DNA of 64,000 nt from Psychrobacillus sp032154225 (lineage in GTDB: Bacteria; Bacillota; Bacilli; Bacillales_A; Planococcaceae). The translations under genes were made by a program, and so were the position numbers. The stretch covers positions 1 through 64,000 of the forward strand of contig NZ_JALDYF010000010.1 in NCBI RefSeq assembly GCF_032154225.1, given 5' to 3'. Under the pieces are notes generated by a model. It searched no databases. It was given only the letters and a program-made list of their open reading frames with translations, and was not told where the DNA came from. Position 1 is the stretch's first letter, and every line of letters begins with the position of its first letter. Below, piece by piece: positions 52,598 through 61,174 of the stretch.

Positions 52598-53230
52598 ATG
52601 AAACCTGAACTTCAAAGAATTCCGCAAGCAACAACAAAGAGACTTCCTTTATATTATAGATTTATCCAAAACTTTTTTAATGCTGGTCAAAAGAGAGTTT
52701 CCTCACAGGAACTGAGCGATGCGATGAAAATCGATTCCGCTACAATTAGGCGTGATTTTTCTCATTTTGGTGCATTAGGGAAAAAAGGATACGGATATGA
52801 TGTCGCACATTTACTTAACTTTTTCAGACAAACATTAGATCAAGATGAAGCTACTAATGTTGCACTTATTGGTGTTGGTAGTCTCGGGACAGCCTTTTTA
52901 AAATATAATTTTCAAAAGAACCATAATACGAAGATTGTTATTGCCTTCGATACAAAAGCACCGGTAGAAGGAGTAGTAAAAAGCGATATTCCGATGTTTA
53001 ATCCTAGTGTTCTAGAGGAAAAGTTACTAGAGTATGGGATTGAGATAGTAATATTCACTGTACCAAGTCGATCAGCACAAGACCTTGCAGATCGTCTAGT
53101 AAAAACAGGTATTAAAGGAATATTAAATTTTGCTCCAGTGAGACTCACAGTTCCAGATCATATAAGGGTGCAATCCATTGACTTGTCTGTTGAATTGCAA
53201 ACATTAATCTATCAAATACGAAATGAGTAA
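52598..53230 (+). CDS. rex: redox-sensing transcriptional repressor Rex
   Basis: 210 residues. Winged HTH (FNAGQKRVSSQELSDAMKIDSATIRRDFSHFGALGKKGYGYDV) and a Rossmann NAD(H) domain (NVALIGVGSLGTAFL). Represses fermentation and respiration genes when the NADH/NAD ratio is low. Good ribosome site (AGGAGG). Syntenic with B. subtilis ydiH between the ABC-F gene and tatA. Confidence 0.95.
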   Translation: MKPELQRIPQATTKRLPLYYRFIQNFFNAGQKRVSSQELSDAMKIDSATIRRDFSHFGALGKKGYGYDVAHLLNFFRQTLDQDEATNVALIGVGSLGTAFLKYNFQKNHNTKIVIAFDTKAPVEGVVKSDIPMFNPSVLEEKLLEYGIEIVIFTVPSRSAQDLADRLVKTGIKGILNFAPVRLTVPDHIRVQSIDLSVELQTLIYQIRNE

Positions 53231-53331
53231 GTCGAATGACGTAAAAATGTCACATTTAATGACGCTCAGAAATAGCTAAATGATCAATTATGTTGTAAAA
53301 TAAGAGAATATTACACGAGGAGGTGCCTAAC

Positions 53332-53526
53332 ATGGGTGCAGGTCCGTTAAGCTTAATCATCATTGGAATTGTTGCATTACTATTGTTTGGTCCAAAGAAA
53401 TTACCGGAGCTTGGAAAAGCGATGGGTACTACATTGCGTGAATTTAAAAATGCAACAAAAGGTCTTGCAGATGATGACGACGAAGAGGTAAAAAAAGTCG
53501 ACACTCAGAAGATTGAAGAAAAGTAA
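53332..53526 (+). CDS. tatA: twin-arginine translocase TatA/TatE subunit
   Basis: 64 residues. One N-terminal transmembrane helix (LSLIIIGIVALLLFGPKKLPELGKAMG) with the FGPKKLPELG hinge, an amphipathic helix and an acidic tail. ATG 53332 follows GAGGAGG (GTG 53323 lies inside it). Forms the Tat pore with the tatC product encoded 17 bases downstream. Confidence 0.94.
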   Translation: MGAGPLSLIIIGIVALLLFGPKKLPELGKAMGTTLREFKNATKGLADDDDEEVKKVDTQKIEEK

Positions 53527-53543
53527 GTTAGGATGTATGTCCG

Positions 53544-54314
53544 ATGAATTCAAAAGATTTAACTGTAATTGAACATATAGAAGAAATAAGAAAAAGGCTT
53601 TGGCTAGTTGCCATTGTATTCATTCTTGGGATTGTAGGAAGTTTTTTTCTTGCAAAGCCGCTTATTCACTTTTTACAAGCTAATGAGCAAATGGAAAATT
53701 TACCGTTAAATGTGTTCCAAGTAACGGACCCAGTGATGATTTATTTGAAGGTTATTTTATTTCTTGCCTTCGTTATTACGTCACCCGTTATTTTGTATCA
53801 ATTATGGTCATTCGTAAGCCCGGGTCTTCATGAAACGGAGCGAAGAGCAACATTAAGTTATATTCCATACTCTTTCATCCTTTTTTTAGCGGGAATTTCT
53901 TTTTCTTATTTTGTGCTATTTCCATTTGTGATGAAATTTATGATTACATTAGCGGGGGATCTTGGAGTTACCCCACTCATTGGGATTAATGATTATTTTA
54001 ATTTTCTTTTTCAAATCACATTACCTTTTGGAGTAATATTTCAGTTGCCAGTTGCCTTGTTATTTTTCACAAGACTTGGCTTTATTACCCCGATGATGAT
54101 GGTAAAAGTACGAAAATATGCTTACTTTGGTTTATTTACAATTGCGGCATTTATTACGCCACCGGATATTATGTCTCATTTATTAGTGACAGTTCCATTA
54201 CTTATCTTGTATGAGATTAGTATAGCGATTTCTAAAATTGGTTATCGTAAGTATTTAAAAGCAGAGCAAAAGCGTCAAATAGAAGAACAACAAGAAAGCC
54301 TTCAATCGAATTAA
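53544..54314 (+). CDS. tatC: twin-arginine translocase subunit TatC
   Basis: 256 residues with six hydrophobic segments. The N-terminal VIEHIEEIRKRLWL, SPVILYQLWSFVSPGLHETERR and PVALLFFTRLGFITPMMM are TatC hallmarks. Recognises twin-arginine signal peptides. Cotranscribed with tatA. Its last bases form the left arm of a terminator shared with the convergent CPBP gene. Confidence 0.95.
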   Translation: MNSKDLTVIEHIEEIRKRLWLVAIVFILGIVGSFFLAKPLIHFLQANEQMENLPLNVFQVTDPVMIYLKVILFLAFVITSPVILYQLWSFVSPGLHETERRATLSYIPYSFILFLAGISFSYFVLFPFVMKFMITLAGDLGVTPLIGINDYFNFLFQITLPFGVIFQLPVALLFFTRLGFITPMMMVKVRKYAYFGLFTIAAFITPPDIMSHLLVTVPLLILYEISIAISKIGYRKYLKAEQKRQIEEQQESLQSN

Positions 54315-54335
54315 TCATTCGGGAGAAGGCTTTTT
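54295..54335. terminator. bidirectional terminator between tatC and CPBP gene
   Basis: AAAGCCTTC / GAAGGCTTT stem with TTTTT on the plus strand. The left arm is inside the tatC coding region. Confidence 0.75.
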
Positions 54336-54336
54336 C

Positions 54337-55050
54337 TTATGGCATTTGAGAATATGTTTCTAGAAACTTTTGGATTGCTTCCCCGTAAAATTGAAAGAGT
54401 ACGACGAACCCATTTAACATCATATGTGAAATTATCGAGGCAATGATGCGCTTTGTTTTGTAATAAATGAAAGCGAATATAAAACCCGAAACCGCATATA
54501 GTAGGATGTGTGTGAACTCAAAGTGAATAGTTGCGAACACAATGGCACTGACCATCGCAGCAACGAAAAAATTAGTTTTTGGCAATAAAGTACCGAAAAT
54601 AATCCGACGAAAAATAATCTCTTCTAATATCGGAGCAAATATAACAATTGAAAATATAGCAAACGGTACAGAATGAGCAATTTCAATAAATTGTGCTGTA
54701 TTTTCAGAACCAGGCTCTACACCAAGGGTAAGCTCAATATATGCTGCGATACCTTGCCCAAAAAAGACAAGGAAAAACCCAATAATTCCCCAACCAATAG
54801 CACCCGACATCGTAGACTTTTGTCCTTTTAATGGTTTTAAAAAGGTTTTATCTTTTCGAATGATTAAAAATGTCATTAGGGTAGCGATTCCCATACTTAA
54901 AAATATCCACCAACCTGAAGCAAGAAGCTCGGAATTTTTTAAGTCCATTGCTATGAACAGTTTATAAAGAAGCGGTGCAAACACGACACCAGAAAGTTGC
55001 ATGATGCAATAAGTAATTAAAATGTATAGAGCGGTTTTTTGTTGTTTCAT
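54337..55050 (-). CDS. CPBP family intramembrane metalloprotease (YdiL-like)
   Basis: 237 residues with about six hydrophobic segments. The Abi/CPBP motifs are present: APILEEIIFRRIIFG (EExxxR), ATIHFEFTH (FxxxH region) and ISHMMLNG (HxxxN-type). ATG 55050 follows AAAGGA. A membrane-embedded protease of the CAAX-processing superfamily, conserved at this position next to groES in Bacillales. Confidence 0.9.
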   Translation of the reverse strand: MKQQKTALYILITYCIMQLSGVVFAPLLYKLFIAMDLKNSELLASGWWIFLSMGIATLMTFLIIRKDKTFLKPLKGQKSTMSGAIGWGIIGFFLVFFGQGIAAYIELTLGVEPGSENTAQFIEIAHSVPFAIFSIVIFAPILEEIIFRRIIFGTLLPKTNFFVAAMVSAIVFATIHFEFTHILLYAVSGFIFAFIYYKTKRIIASIISHMMLNGFVVLFQFYGEAIQKFLETYSQMP

Positions 55051-55168
55051 TTGTTTATTCCTTTCTAATATCAATTCTCTTTCAATTGTAAAGCAATTTT
55101 GAAATAAAACAAAAAGTTAATCTTCTTGCTTGCAATATAGATAGCGATTATTTATTATTAAAAGTGTG

Positions 55169-55195
55169 TTAGCACTCAAAGAGTAAGAGTGCTAA
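55169..55195. promoter_or_regulatory. CIRCE element (HrcA operator) of groESL
   Basis: TTAGCACTC-N9-GAGTGCTAA is a perfect match to the CIRCE consensus, 38 bases before the groES start. HrcA represses groESL here until heat shock. Confidence 0.97.
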
Positions 55196-55233
55196 TAATA
55201 CAAAATACCACTATTTTAGGGAGGTAGTTTCAC

Positions 55234-55518
55234 TTGTTAAGACCATTAGGTGATCGTATCGTAATCGAATTAATCGAAGTTGAAGAAAAAACAGCATTCG
55301 GAATCGTACTTCCAGACTCTGCTAAAGAGAAGCCACAGGAAGGGAAAGTTATTGCTGTAAGCTCTGGACGAGTACTTGATAACGGCACTCGCGTTGAATT
55401 GGACGTAAAAGAAGGGGACCGCATCATCTTCTCTAAATACGCAGGTACAGAAGTGAAATATGAAGGTACTGAATATTTAATATTACGCGAAAGCGATGTT
55501 CTAGCTGTAATCGGCTAA
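55234..55518 (+). CDS. groES: co-chaperonin GroES
   Basis: 94 residues. MLRPLGDRIVIELIEVEEKTAFGIVLPDSAKEKP at the start, and the mobile loop and dome regions are complete. Caps the GroEL cage. TTG start after GGGAGG, unusual for such a highly expressed gene. 31 bases upstream of groEL under CIRCE control. Confidence 0.97.
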   Translation: MLRPLGDRIVIELIEVEEKTAFGIVLPDSAKEKPQEGKVIAVSSGRVLDNGTRVELDVKEGDRIIFSKYAGTEVKYEGTEYLILRESDVLAVIG

Positions 55519-55549
55519 TATACGGATAATAATTAGGAGGTAAAAAAAC

Positions 55550-57181
55550 ATGGCAAAAGAAATTAAGTTCAGTGAAGATGCTCGTAGTGCAATGCTACGT
55601 GGGGTTGATAAACTAGCAGATGCTGTAAAAGTAACGCTTGGACCAAAAGGGCGTAACGTCGTTTTAGAAAAAAAATTCGGTTCACCACTAATTACAAATG
55701 ATGGTGTAACGATTGCAAAAGATATTGAACTAGAAGATGCATTTGAAAACATGGGTGCAAAACTAGTTGCAGAAGTTGCTTCTAAAACAAATGATATCGC
55801 TGGTGACGGTACAACTACTGCTACTGTTTTAGCGCAATCTATGATCCGTGAAGGATTGAAAAACGTAACTGCTGGTGCAAACCCAGTTGGTATCCGTAAA
55901 GGAATCGACTTAGCTGTTGCAGCTGCAATTACAGAACTAAAAGCAATTTCTAAAGAAATTGAAGGCAAAGAGTCCATCTCTCAAGTTGCTGCTATTTCTT
56001 CAGGTGATACAGAAGTAGGCGAATTAATCGCTGAAGCTATGGAACGCGTTGGTAACGACGGTGTTATTACAATCGAAGAATCTAAAGGATTCACGACAGA
56101 GCTTGACGTTGTAGAAGGTATGCAATTTGATCGTGGATATGCATCTGCATATATGGCGACAAATACTGATAAAATGGAAGCTGTTTTAGATAATCCATAT
56201 ATTTTAATTACAGATAAAAAAATCTCTAGCATTCAAGATATCCTTCCAGTGCTTGAGCAAGTTGTACAACAAGGTAAACCTCTTTTACTTATCTCTGAAG
56301 ATGTAGAAGGAGAAGCATTAGCTACTCTAGTTGTGAACAAGCTTCGTGGAACTTTCAATGCTGTAGCTGTTAAAGCACCAGGATTCGGAGATCGTCGTAA
56401 AGCAATGCTAGAAGATATTGCTATCCTAACTGGCGCTGAAGTAATTACAGAAGATTTAGGATTAGAATTGAAATCTACAAACATTACTCAACTAGGACGC
56501 GCGTCAAAAGTTGTTGTAACAAAAGAAAATACAACAATCGTTGAAGGTAACGGAGATTCAGATCGCATCGCTAGCCGTGTTGGTCAAATCCGTGCTCAAT
56601 TAGAAGAAACAACTTCTGAATTCGACAAAGAAAAACTACAAGAACGGCTTGCAAAACTTGCTGGTGGTGTTGCAGTAGTGAAAGTCGGAGCAGCAACAGA
56701 AACAGAACTAAAAGAACGCAAACTTCGTATTGAAGATGCTCTAAACGCAACACGCGCAGCTGTTGAAGAAGGTATCGTATCTGGTGGTGGTACTGCACTA
56801 GTAAACGTATACAACAAAGTAGCTGAAGTAGCTGCTGGCCAAGAAGGCGACGTAGCAACTGGACTGAAAATTGTACTTCGTGCACTAGAAGAACCAGTTC
56901 GTCAAATCGCAAACAACGCTGGTCTTGAAGGTTCAATCGTAGTTGACCGCCTAAAACGCGAAGAAATCGGTATCGGTTTCAATGCTGCAACAGGCGAATG
57001 GGTTAACATGATGGACGCTGGTATCGTAGATCCAACGAAAGTAACTCGTTCAGCACTTCAAAACGCTGCATCAGTAGCTGCTTTATTCTTAACAACAGAA
57101 GCAGTAGTAGCAGATATTCCAGAAAAAGGCGGCGCAGGAATGGGCATGCCTGACATGGGTGGAATGGGCGGCATGATGTAA
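55550..57181 (+). CDS. groEL: chaperonin GroEL
   Basis: 543 residues, full length for GroEL. VTLGPKGRNVVLEKKFGSPLITNDGVTI and AGDGTTTATVLAQS (ATP site) are intact, and the C terminus is the Gly-Met-rich tail GGMGGMM. ATP-driven folding chamber with GroES. Codon use is strongly biased, and it is followed by a terminator. Confidence 0.98.
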   Translation: MAKEIKFSEDARSAMLRGVDKLADAVKVTLGPKGRNVVLEKKFGSPLITNDGVTIAKDIELEDAFENMGAKLVAEVASKTNDIAGDGTTTATVLAQSMIREGLKNVTAGANPVGIRKGIDLAVAAAITELKAISKEIEGKESISQVAAISSGDTEVGELIAEAMERVGNDGVITIEESKGFTTELDVVEGMQFDRGYASAYMATNTDKMEAVLDNPYILITDKKISSIQDILPVLEQVVQQGKPLLLISEDVEGEALATLVVNKLRGTFNAVAVKAPGFGDRRKAMLEDIAILTGAEVITEDLGLELKSTNITQLGRASKVVVTKENTTIVEGNGDSDRIASRVGQIRAQLEETTSEFDKEKLQERLAKLAGGVAVVKVGAATETELKERKLRIEDALNATRAAVEEGIVSGGGTALVNVYNKVAEVAAGQEGDVATGLKIVLRALEEPVRQIANNAGLEGSIVVDRLKREEIGIGFNAATGEWVNMMDAGIVDPTKVTRSALQNAASVAALFLTTEAVVADIPEKGGAGMGMPDMGGMGGMM

Positions 57182-57275
57182 TTAGAATATTAAACCCTTT
57201 CGTACAAGGTTTTCGCGTCATATGTCATCATTTTTGAAGCCCAAAAACTTAATTTAAATAATTTTCGGGCCATTG

Positions 57276-57318
57276 AAGGCTTCTCATTAGTTGACCAAAC
57301 TTTTGAGAGGCCTTTTTT
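57276..57318 (+). terminator. terminator of groESL
   Basis: AAGGCTTCTCA / TGAGAGGCCTT stem (one G-U) with a 17-base loop and six T, 95 bases after groEL. Confidence 0.85.
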
Positions 57319-57575
57319 GTTTTTCTTTTATAATGTATAAATAAACTTATGTAGACGTTTTCTCATGAGTTACAATCATTGTGGTTTATCCTTTACGGAT
57401 TAGGGAATAGATTGGATAGCATTAATATCAATTAGAAGACTTTTCCGATTCGGCGGAGTATTCTTTACCGCAAACGCTTATTGTCAGTAGTTTTCAAATG
57501 AAATCTATATCCTAAGGGTGTCTTCTTTATTCATTATGTTGTTAACCGAATATCCAAGTTTTCAATAATGGAAGG
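57319..57575. other. non-coding stretch after groESL
   Basis: No intact gene, promoter or RNA recognised in either strand. Short frames are interrupted by stops every few codons. It is probably the degraded front of the following pseudogene or neutral debris. Confidence 0.4.
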
Positions 57576-58018
57576 ATGTATGCTTATGCAAAAACTGCTT
57601 TAATTAATAAACTGGGTATTCAACGTTCACATATGTCGTTCATTCTTCCTATAGGTTATAATGATAGAAAGAAGAATGATTTTTCACAAACACTAAAAAA
57701 AATGAATATACCTATTTTCAAATTGATCAAAATTTGAGCGGAATGGACATTTATGGAGAAGAAATTGTAGTTAATGGAAAAGAACTTGAACAAAACTTTC
57801 TTCCTTATGTCGGAAATAAAGTTTTTCCAAACTTTTTAAAAGAACACGGATTCCACAGACATACAAAGCCATTCACTGAGGAATTTAATTTACTTCTTTC
57901 ATCCTCGTCTACAATCATCACATCTTCCGAAACTTAAACCCCTTCTCCGAGATCTTCAACCTCGACAACTTCCACCGATTCCATTACGGGTTCTGTTTCG
58001 TATGTGATTATTAACTAA
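57576..58018 (+). pseudogene. frameshifted remnant of an unrecognised gene
   Basis: Frame 1 reads MYAYAKTALINKLGIQRSH, SFILPIGYNDRKKNDF and LKKMNIPIF. A shift near 57715-57735 (about one base lost) moves to a second frame reading IFQIDQNLSGMDIYGEEIVVNG, then KVFPNFLKEHGFHRH and a Ser/Thr-rich tail interrupted by TAA at 57935. The two parts appear continuous, so this was one gene. I do not recognise the family. Confidence 0.5.
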
Positions 58019-58038
58019 ATGGTACAAGAGAAATTAAG

Positions 58039-58080
58039 AAAAGTGGAGAATCCGGACTGTTAACCGAATCCTCCACTTTT
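58039..58080. terminator. bidirectional hairpin upstream of the lmo0937-type gene end
   Basis: AAAAGTGGAG...CCGG / CCG...CTCCACTTTT stem. A T-run is present on both strands, so it can serve the lost plus-strand gene and the minus-strand small gene. Confidence 0.75.
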
Positions 58081-58130
58081 CTATTTACTGTACTACTAGG
58101 TGCTGCCTATGCACCGAACTTTCGTGAGTG

Positions 58131-58470
58131 TTTAAACATTCATGATTGTTTCTAGTACAGTTACCTACATGGCTCTGCCACCGGATACAAGTCGAACGAT
58201 TAGTACGATTACTGCAATGACAAGGAGTAGATGGATTAATCCTCCGCCGACTGAAAACGAAAATCCAAGTAGCCATAAAATAACTAGAATACCTATAATT
58301 GTCCACAACATGTTTTATATCTCCTTTAAAAATGTATTTAGTTTAAACTGCACTATAGTAATGTATATTCCTTTTACATCCATTTTTTAAACCTCCAAAA
58401 TCAATAATGGCCAGAAAAATGTTTTGATTGTTTAAAAATTTATGATTGTTTCTTCTACAGCTAACTACTT
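58131..58470. repeat. imperfect 40-bp repeat, two copies exactly 300 bp apart
   Basis: 58131-58170 and 58431-58470 match at about 33 of 40 positions (shared core ATGATTGTTTC...TACAG). The first copy covers the 3' end of the small membrane gene, and the second lies in non-coding sequence. This fits an old duplication of the small-gene segment with loss of one copy. Confidence 0.55.
58165..58311 (-). CDS. lmo0937-type small membrane protein
   Basis: 48 residues: LWTIIGILVILWLLGFSF, then SVGGGLIHLLLVIAVIVLIVRL, two hydrophobic helices separated by the conserved GGGLIH turn and a short basic end. Matches the lmo0937 family of tiny Firmicute membrane proteins, often stress-associated, function unknown. 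Ribosome site GGAGAT before ATG 58311. It is intact inside an otherwise decayed region. Confidence 0.85.
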   Translation of the reverse strand: MLWTIIGILVILWLLGFSFSVGGGLIHLLLVIAVIVLIVRLVSGGRAM

Positions 58471-58647
58471 TTAAAATTAAATTACGTACTTTAAAAAACT
58501 GTTTTTATTATCAAAAAGAATTCCTGTTTTACCAAACTCATAGGTTTCTCGTATTCCAATAAAAGGGATATGTTCTAGGAGTCTAATAACAATGAAAAAA
58601 GTGTATAACATTGAAAGTAATCGAAAAATTAACGTCTATTATTCTAG
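58312..58647. other. non-coding stretch with repeat copy
   Basis: Contains the second 40-bp repeat copy and probably the promoter of the small membrane gene near 58320-58400 on the minus strand. No other gene is supported. Confidence 0.4.
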
Positions 58648-58812
58648 TATTCATATTCTGCGAATAATGAGAACAGCTCCACTTATATGGTCATTTCATT
58701 TGACGGTATGCGTCACTATTTCACAAAAAACTATATTGGCGAAGGAATGCTACCGAACTTTAAAAGGGTCCCAAATAACTACCTTGAGGCTGATGACATT
58801 CGAAGGATATGA
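58648..58812 (+). pseudogene. N-terminal fragment of an alkaline-phosphatase/sulfatase-family gene
   Basis: The frame reads ENSSTYMVISFDGMRHYFTK, then YIGEGMLPNFKRV and NYLEADDIRRI. VISFDGMRxxFxxxYxxEGxLPNF is the metal-binding start of type I phosphodiesterase/alkaline-phosphatase-family proteins. Only about 55 codons survive. The rest of the gene is missing and the frame runs directly into a GntP permease remnant. Confidence 0.65.
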
Positions 58813-58991
58813 TGGCAATTGGAGCCGGTGCAATGACGATCAGTCATGTAAACAACAGTTTCTTATAGGTAATTACAGAATTCAGTGGGATGTCTTTAAC
58901 TGTTGCGTACAAAGTGCAAACTATAGCTACATTATTGCAAGGTGTTACGGCAATAACGGTGACAATGATTATTTGGGTAATTTTGGTTTAG
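58809..58991 (+). pseudogene. 3' fragment of a GntP-family gluconate permease gene
   Basis: The frame reads MMAIGAGAMTISHVNNSFL, a stop, then VITEFSGMSLTVAYKVQTIATLL and GVTAITVTMIIWVILV. GAGAMTxSHVNxSxFW is the conserved C-terminal motif of GntP permeases. A TAG at 58866-58868 stands where the family has Trp (TGG to TAG). The first ~85 percent of the gene is missing. Confidence 0.7.
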
Positions 58992-59070
58992 TTTTGCCTG
59001 TGCATGGGGCAATTCAGAATTGAATCGATTTGTGTGGTAGCTGAAAATACTAGAGTATGAGCGCAATTAA

Positions 59071-59118
59071 AACCCCATTAAAAATTGACTACAGTGACTG
59101 TCAATTTTTAATGGGGTT
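59071..59118 (+). terminator. terminator in the decay zone
   Basis: Perfect 19-bp inverted repeat starting AACCCCATTAAAAATTGAC with a ten-base loop. It probably ended the lost GntP gene. The T-run after the stem is weak. Confidence 0.8.
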
Positions 59119-59203
59119 ATTTAGTTAGCGAGATTGCTTTATTGATAGTTATCTGAATTGCTTAGTGTCAATAGTATACAAGAAATGAATAAAGTTTTTA
59201 CAC

Positions 59204-59524
59204 TTATTTCTTAGCAATTATTATAAGTTTTCCTGTATCTAGAACTGCCTCTGCGTTAGCTGCTTCATGGGCAGACAACCCTGCTGCTTCCATCTTACTT
59301 CGTAGTTCGTCCCCGCGAGAAACGAACATGTTTTTTATACTATCAATAAACCCTTGTTCTTCTATTCCAACTTCCTCTGTATGCAGTGCATCTGAAATAT
59401 GATCGCCTCGTTGTTTGGAATGAGAGAAAATATAAATCTCATCCCTTGAATATCCTTTAATTTCAAGTTTCTCCACTTGTTCTTTTGCTTGTAGCACATT
59501 TTCTACTGTCAGATTTTCTGTCAT
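59204..59524 (-). CDS. general stress protein, YflT domain
   Basis: 106 residues. The YflT-type repeat VLQAKEQVEKLEIKGYSRDEIYIFSHSKQRGDHISDAL is followed by a helical middle and AVLDTGKLIIIAKK. Members are sigma-B-dependent general stress proteins of unknown biochemical role. ATG 59524 follows GGAGGG. It lies 32 bases downstream of a related gene and is probably cotranscribed from the same sigma-B-type promoter. Confidence 0.88.
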   Translation of the reverse strand: MTENLTVENVLQAKEQVEKLEIKGYSRDEIYIFSHSKQRGDHISDALHTEEVGIEEQGFIDSIKNMFVSRGDELRSKMEAAGLSAHEAANAEAVLDTGKLIIIAKK

Positions 59525-59556
59525 TATAAATCCCTCCAAATTTTATTTTGATGCTA

Positions 59557-60015
59557 TTAAATGATTGAACGTTTAGGTAGGTCGACAGGTCGGTTATCAC
59601 TTTCAATGAGAAGCAAGATCTTCCCTTGTTTAAAGTGCTCATTATAGAGGGCTGCTTCTTCCTCTGCTATACCCATACCGATAAGAGCACCTGCTAGTCC
59701 GCCGATTCCCACACCTGCTGTTGCACCAGTTATACCCGCCAAAATTGGTCCTGCGGCGATAATAGGCCCGATACCTGGAATGGCGAGTACACCTAATCCT
59801 ACTAGTGTTCCACTGATACCACCGAGTAAACCACCAGTTGCAGCGCCATCTGCTACGTGAGTACCTGTCTCGTTTACTATATGATTCTCATCCCGTGAAT
59901 CTTTGCTAATAATTGAAATCTCATCGGATGAATACCCTTGTCTTTTTAAGTCTTCAATCATGGAGATTGCTTCAGATTCTGAATCATAATAGCCTACTAC
60001 ATGAAACTTCGTCAT
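59557..60015 (-). CDS. general stress protein with glycine-rich membrane segment
   Basis: 152 residues. N-terminal YflT-type domain (FHVVGYYDSESEAISMIEDLKRQGYSSDEISIISKD), then a long Gly/Ala-rich hydrophobic segment (about residues 60-125, GLLGGISGTLVGLGVLAIPGIGPIIAAGP) and a short C-terminal beta unit (HFKQGKILLLIE). Resembles GspM/YdaG-neighbour general stress proteins. ATG 60015 after GGGAGG. First gene of a two-gene sigma-B-type operon. Confidence 0.87.
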   Translation of the reverse strand: MTKFHVVGYYDSESEAISMIEDLKRQGYSSDEISIISKDSRDENHIVNETGTHVADGAATGGLLGGISGTLVGLGVLAIPGIGPIIAAGPILAGITGATAGVGIGGLAGALIGMGIAEEEAALYNEHFKQGKILLLIESDNRPVDLPKRSII

Positions 60016-60072
60016 TTTAGTAATACCTCCCATTTTTTTTGTGAAAAAACTGATTTCTCAGTTGCTTGTATA

Positions 60073-60097
60073 ATACCCGCACTCTATTTTTTTAAAC
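60073..60097 (-). promoter_or_regulatory. sigma-B-type promoter
   Basis: On the minus strand GTTTAA (60097-60092), 13 bp, GGGTAT (60078-60073), a perfect match to the sigma-B consensus, about 58 bases before the first general stress gene. Confidence 0.85.
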
Positions 60098-60453
60098 ATA
60101 TTTTTTGTGGATTGCCACCAAGAATGTCATTACGGAAATGGATTTTTCCATTAATAAACTCTGCCTGTGTGTTGTAAAATTCATAATCAATTTAAAATGA
60201 TACTCCTGTTAGAAAGTTTCATCCCCCGTTACAAAAAAGAAGTAGTTTTGTCGATCGTTAGAGCCTGCCTCTTTCCACAAACCTTTTCTATTCAAGTAAA
60301 TGGATAAGGTTGATACAAAAAATCGATATCCAGATACAGCTACAATTACTACATCAATATTTTTTATATTTTGATTTCCAGTATAAATACAACAAGCACT
60401 TTTGGATAATGGGTTGAACTGGCACCCCATAATGAGAGGATAGGAGGTTGAAT
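60098..60453. other. region between stress operon and dus remnant
   Basis: No convincing intact gene. A minus-strand frame at about 60209-60484 (ending RQNYFFFVTGDETF) has no ribosome site and overlaps the dus remnant. I regard it as debris of an unrecognised gene. Confidence 0.35.
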
Positions 60454-60871
60454 ATGAACGATAAATTTTTACATGATTTACCACGATGGTTTTTTATATT
60501 AGCGCCGATGGAAGATGTGACGAATGTTGTGTTTCGCCATGTAGTAGCTGAATCAGCAAGGCCTGATGTTTTTTTTAGAGTTTACGAACACGTAGAGCTA
60601 TTGTCACCCTGAGGGATTTTTAGTCTTCACGGGCTTTTGGCTTTTACAGAAGATGAGCAACCGATGGTAGCCCATATATGGATGGGGGAAACCCGAACAC
60701 TTTCGGGAAATGAGCGTTGTGGATGCGCACTGGGAACTGACTCCAAAGATTAAGAAACTACGTGATGAGTTAGCTCCAAATACACTTTTGACAATCACAG
60801 AGTCAACAGATATCGTGTGTGCATTGCTCAACGACTTTGAATGTAAGAATGATGAGCAACTGGAGGATTAA
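60454..60871 (+). pseudogene. remnant of a tRNA-dihydrouridine synthase-like gene
   Basis: From ATG 60454 (after AGGAGG) the frame reads RWFFILAPMEDVTNVVFRHVV and ARPDVFFRVYE, the conserved FMN-site start of Dus enzymes. There is a stop at 60610-60612, then GLLAFTEDEQPMVAHIW. After about 60690 the similarity ends and another frame reads VVDAHWELTPKIKKLRDELA and TLLTITESTDIVCALLNDFE, from an unrecognised gene. The gene is truncated, frame-disrupted and chimeric. Confidence 0.65.
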
Positions 60872-61174
60872 GCAATGTTCCCATGTTAGTGATAGGCATT
60901 GTGATCTGGGAAAGCAAAAATAGCATATTATAGTAGTTAAATATTCGTAGTTCAAAAACCGAAATGTGTTTGCTGTTCTGTAGCTATTATATTTTGATTA
61001 GATCATGAAAGTTTTTGTGAAGGGAAAAAATAATAACTTGGTACGCTTCCTAGTAGTTTAAAAATCGGCTAAAAGGAGAAACTTTATTGACTCTGTTATA
61101 CTTGCTTACAGTATAAATGGGTTACGTAAAATACGATTTTAACTGAAATTCACAGCATAGTAGGAGTGGAACAA
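60872..61174. promoter_or_regulatory. leader of the MscS gene with dyad at 61096-61116
   Basis: No gene in these 300 bases. TTGACT (61087-61092) with a -10-like GTATAA/TATAAA near 61111-61117 is a plausible promoter (18-19 bp spacer). A perfect inverted repeat, TTATACT / AGTATAA (61096-61102 and 61110-61116), lies between and over the -10 and may be an operator. Confidence 0.5.

Noticed and set aside
56571..56936. Leucine/glutamine-rich frame opposite groEL
   Set aside because: Shadow of strongly biased groEL codons on the other strand.
57734..57937. 67-codon frame with an apparent start
   Set aside because: It is the second half of a frameshifted pseudogene. The preceding residues continue in another frame.
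58592..59023. 143-codon plus-strand open frame
   Set aside because: Other frames show recognisable remnants of two different genes. The long frame has no family match and atypical composition.
60209..60484. 91-codon minus-strand frame near the dus remnant
   Set aside because: No ribosome site, overlaps the dus remnant, no recognisable domain. Mentioned only as debris.
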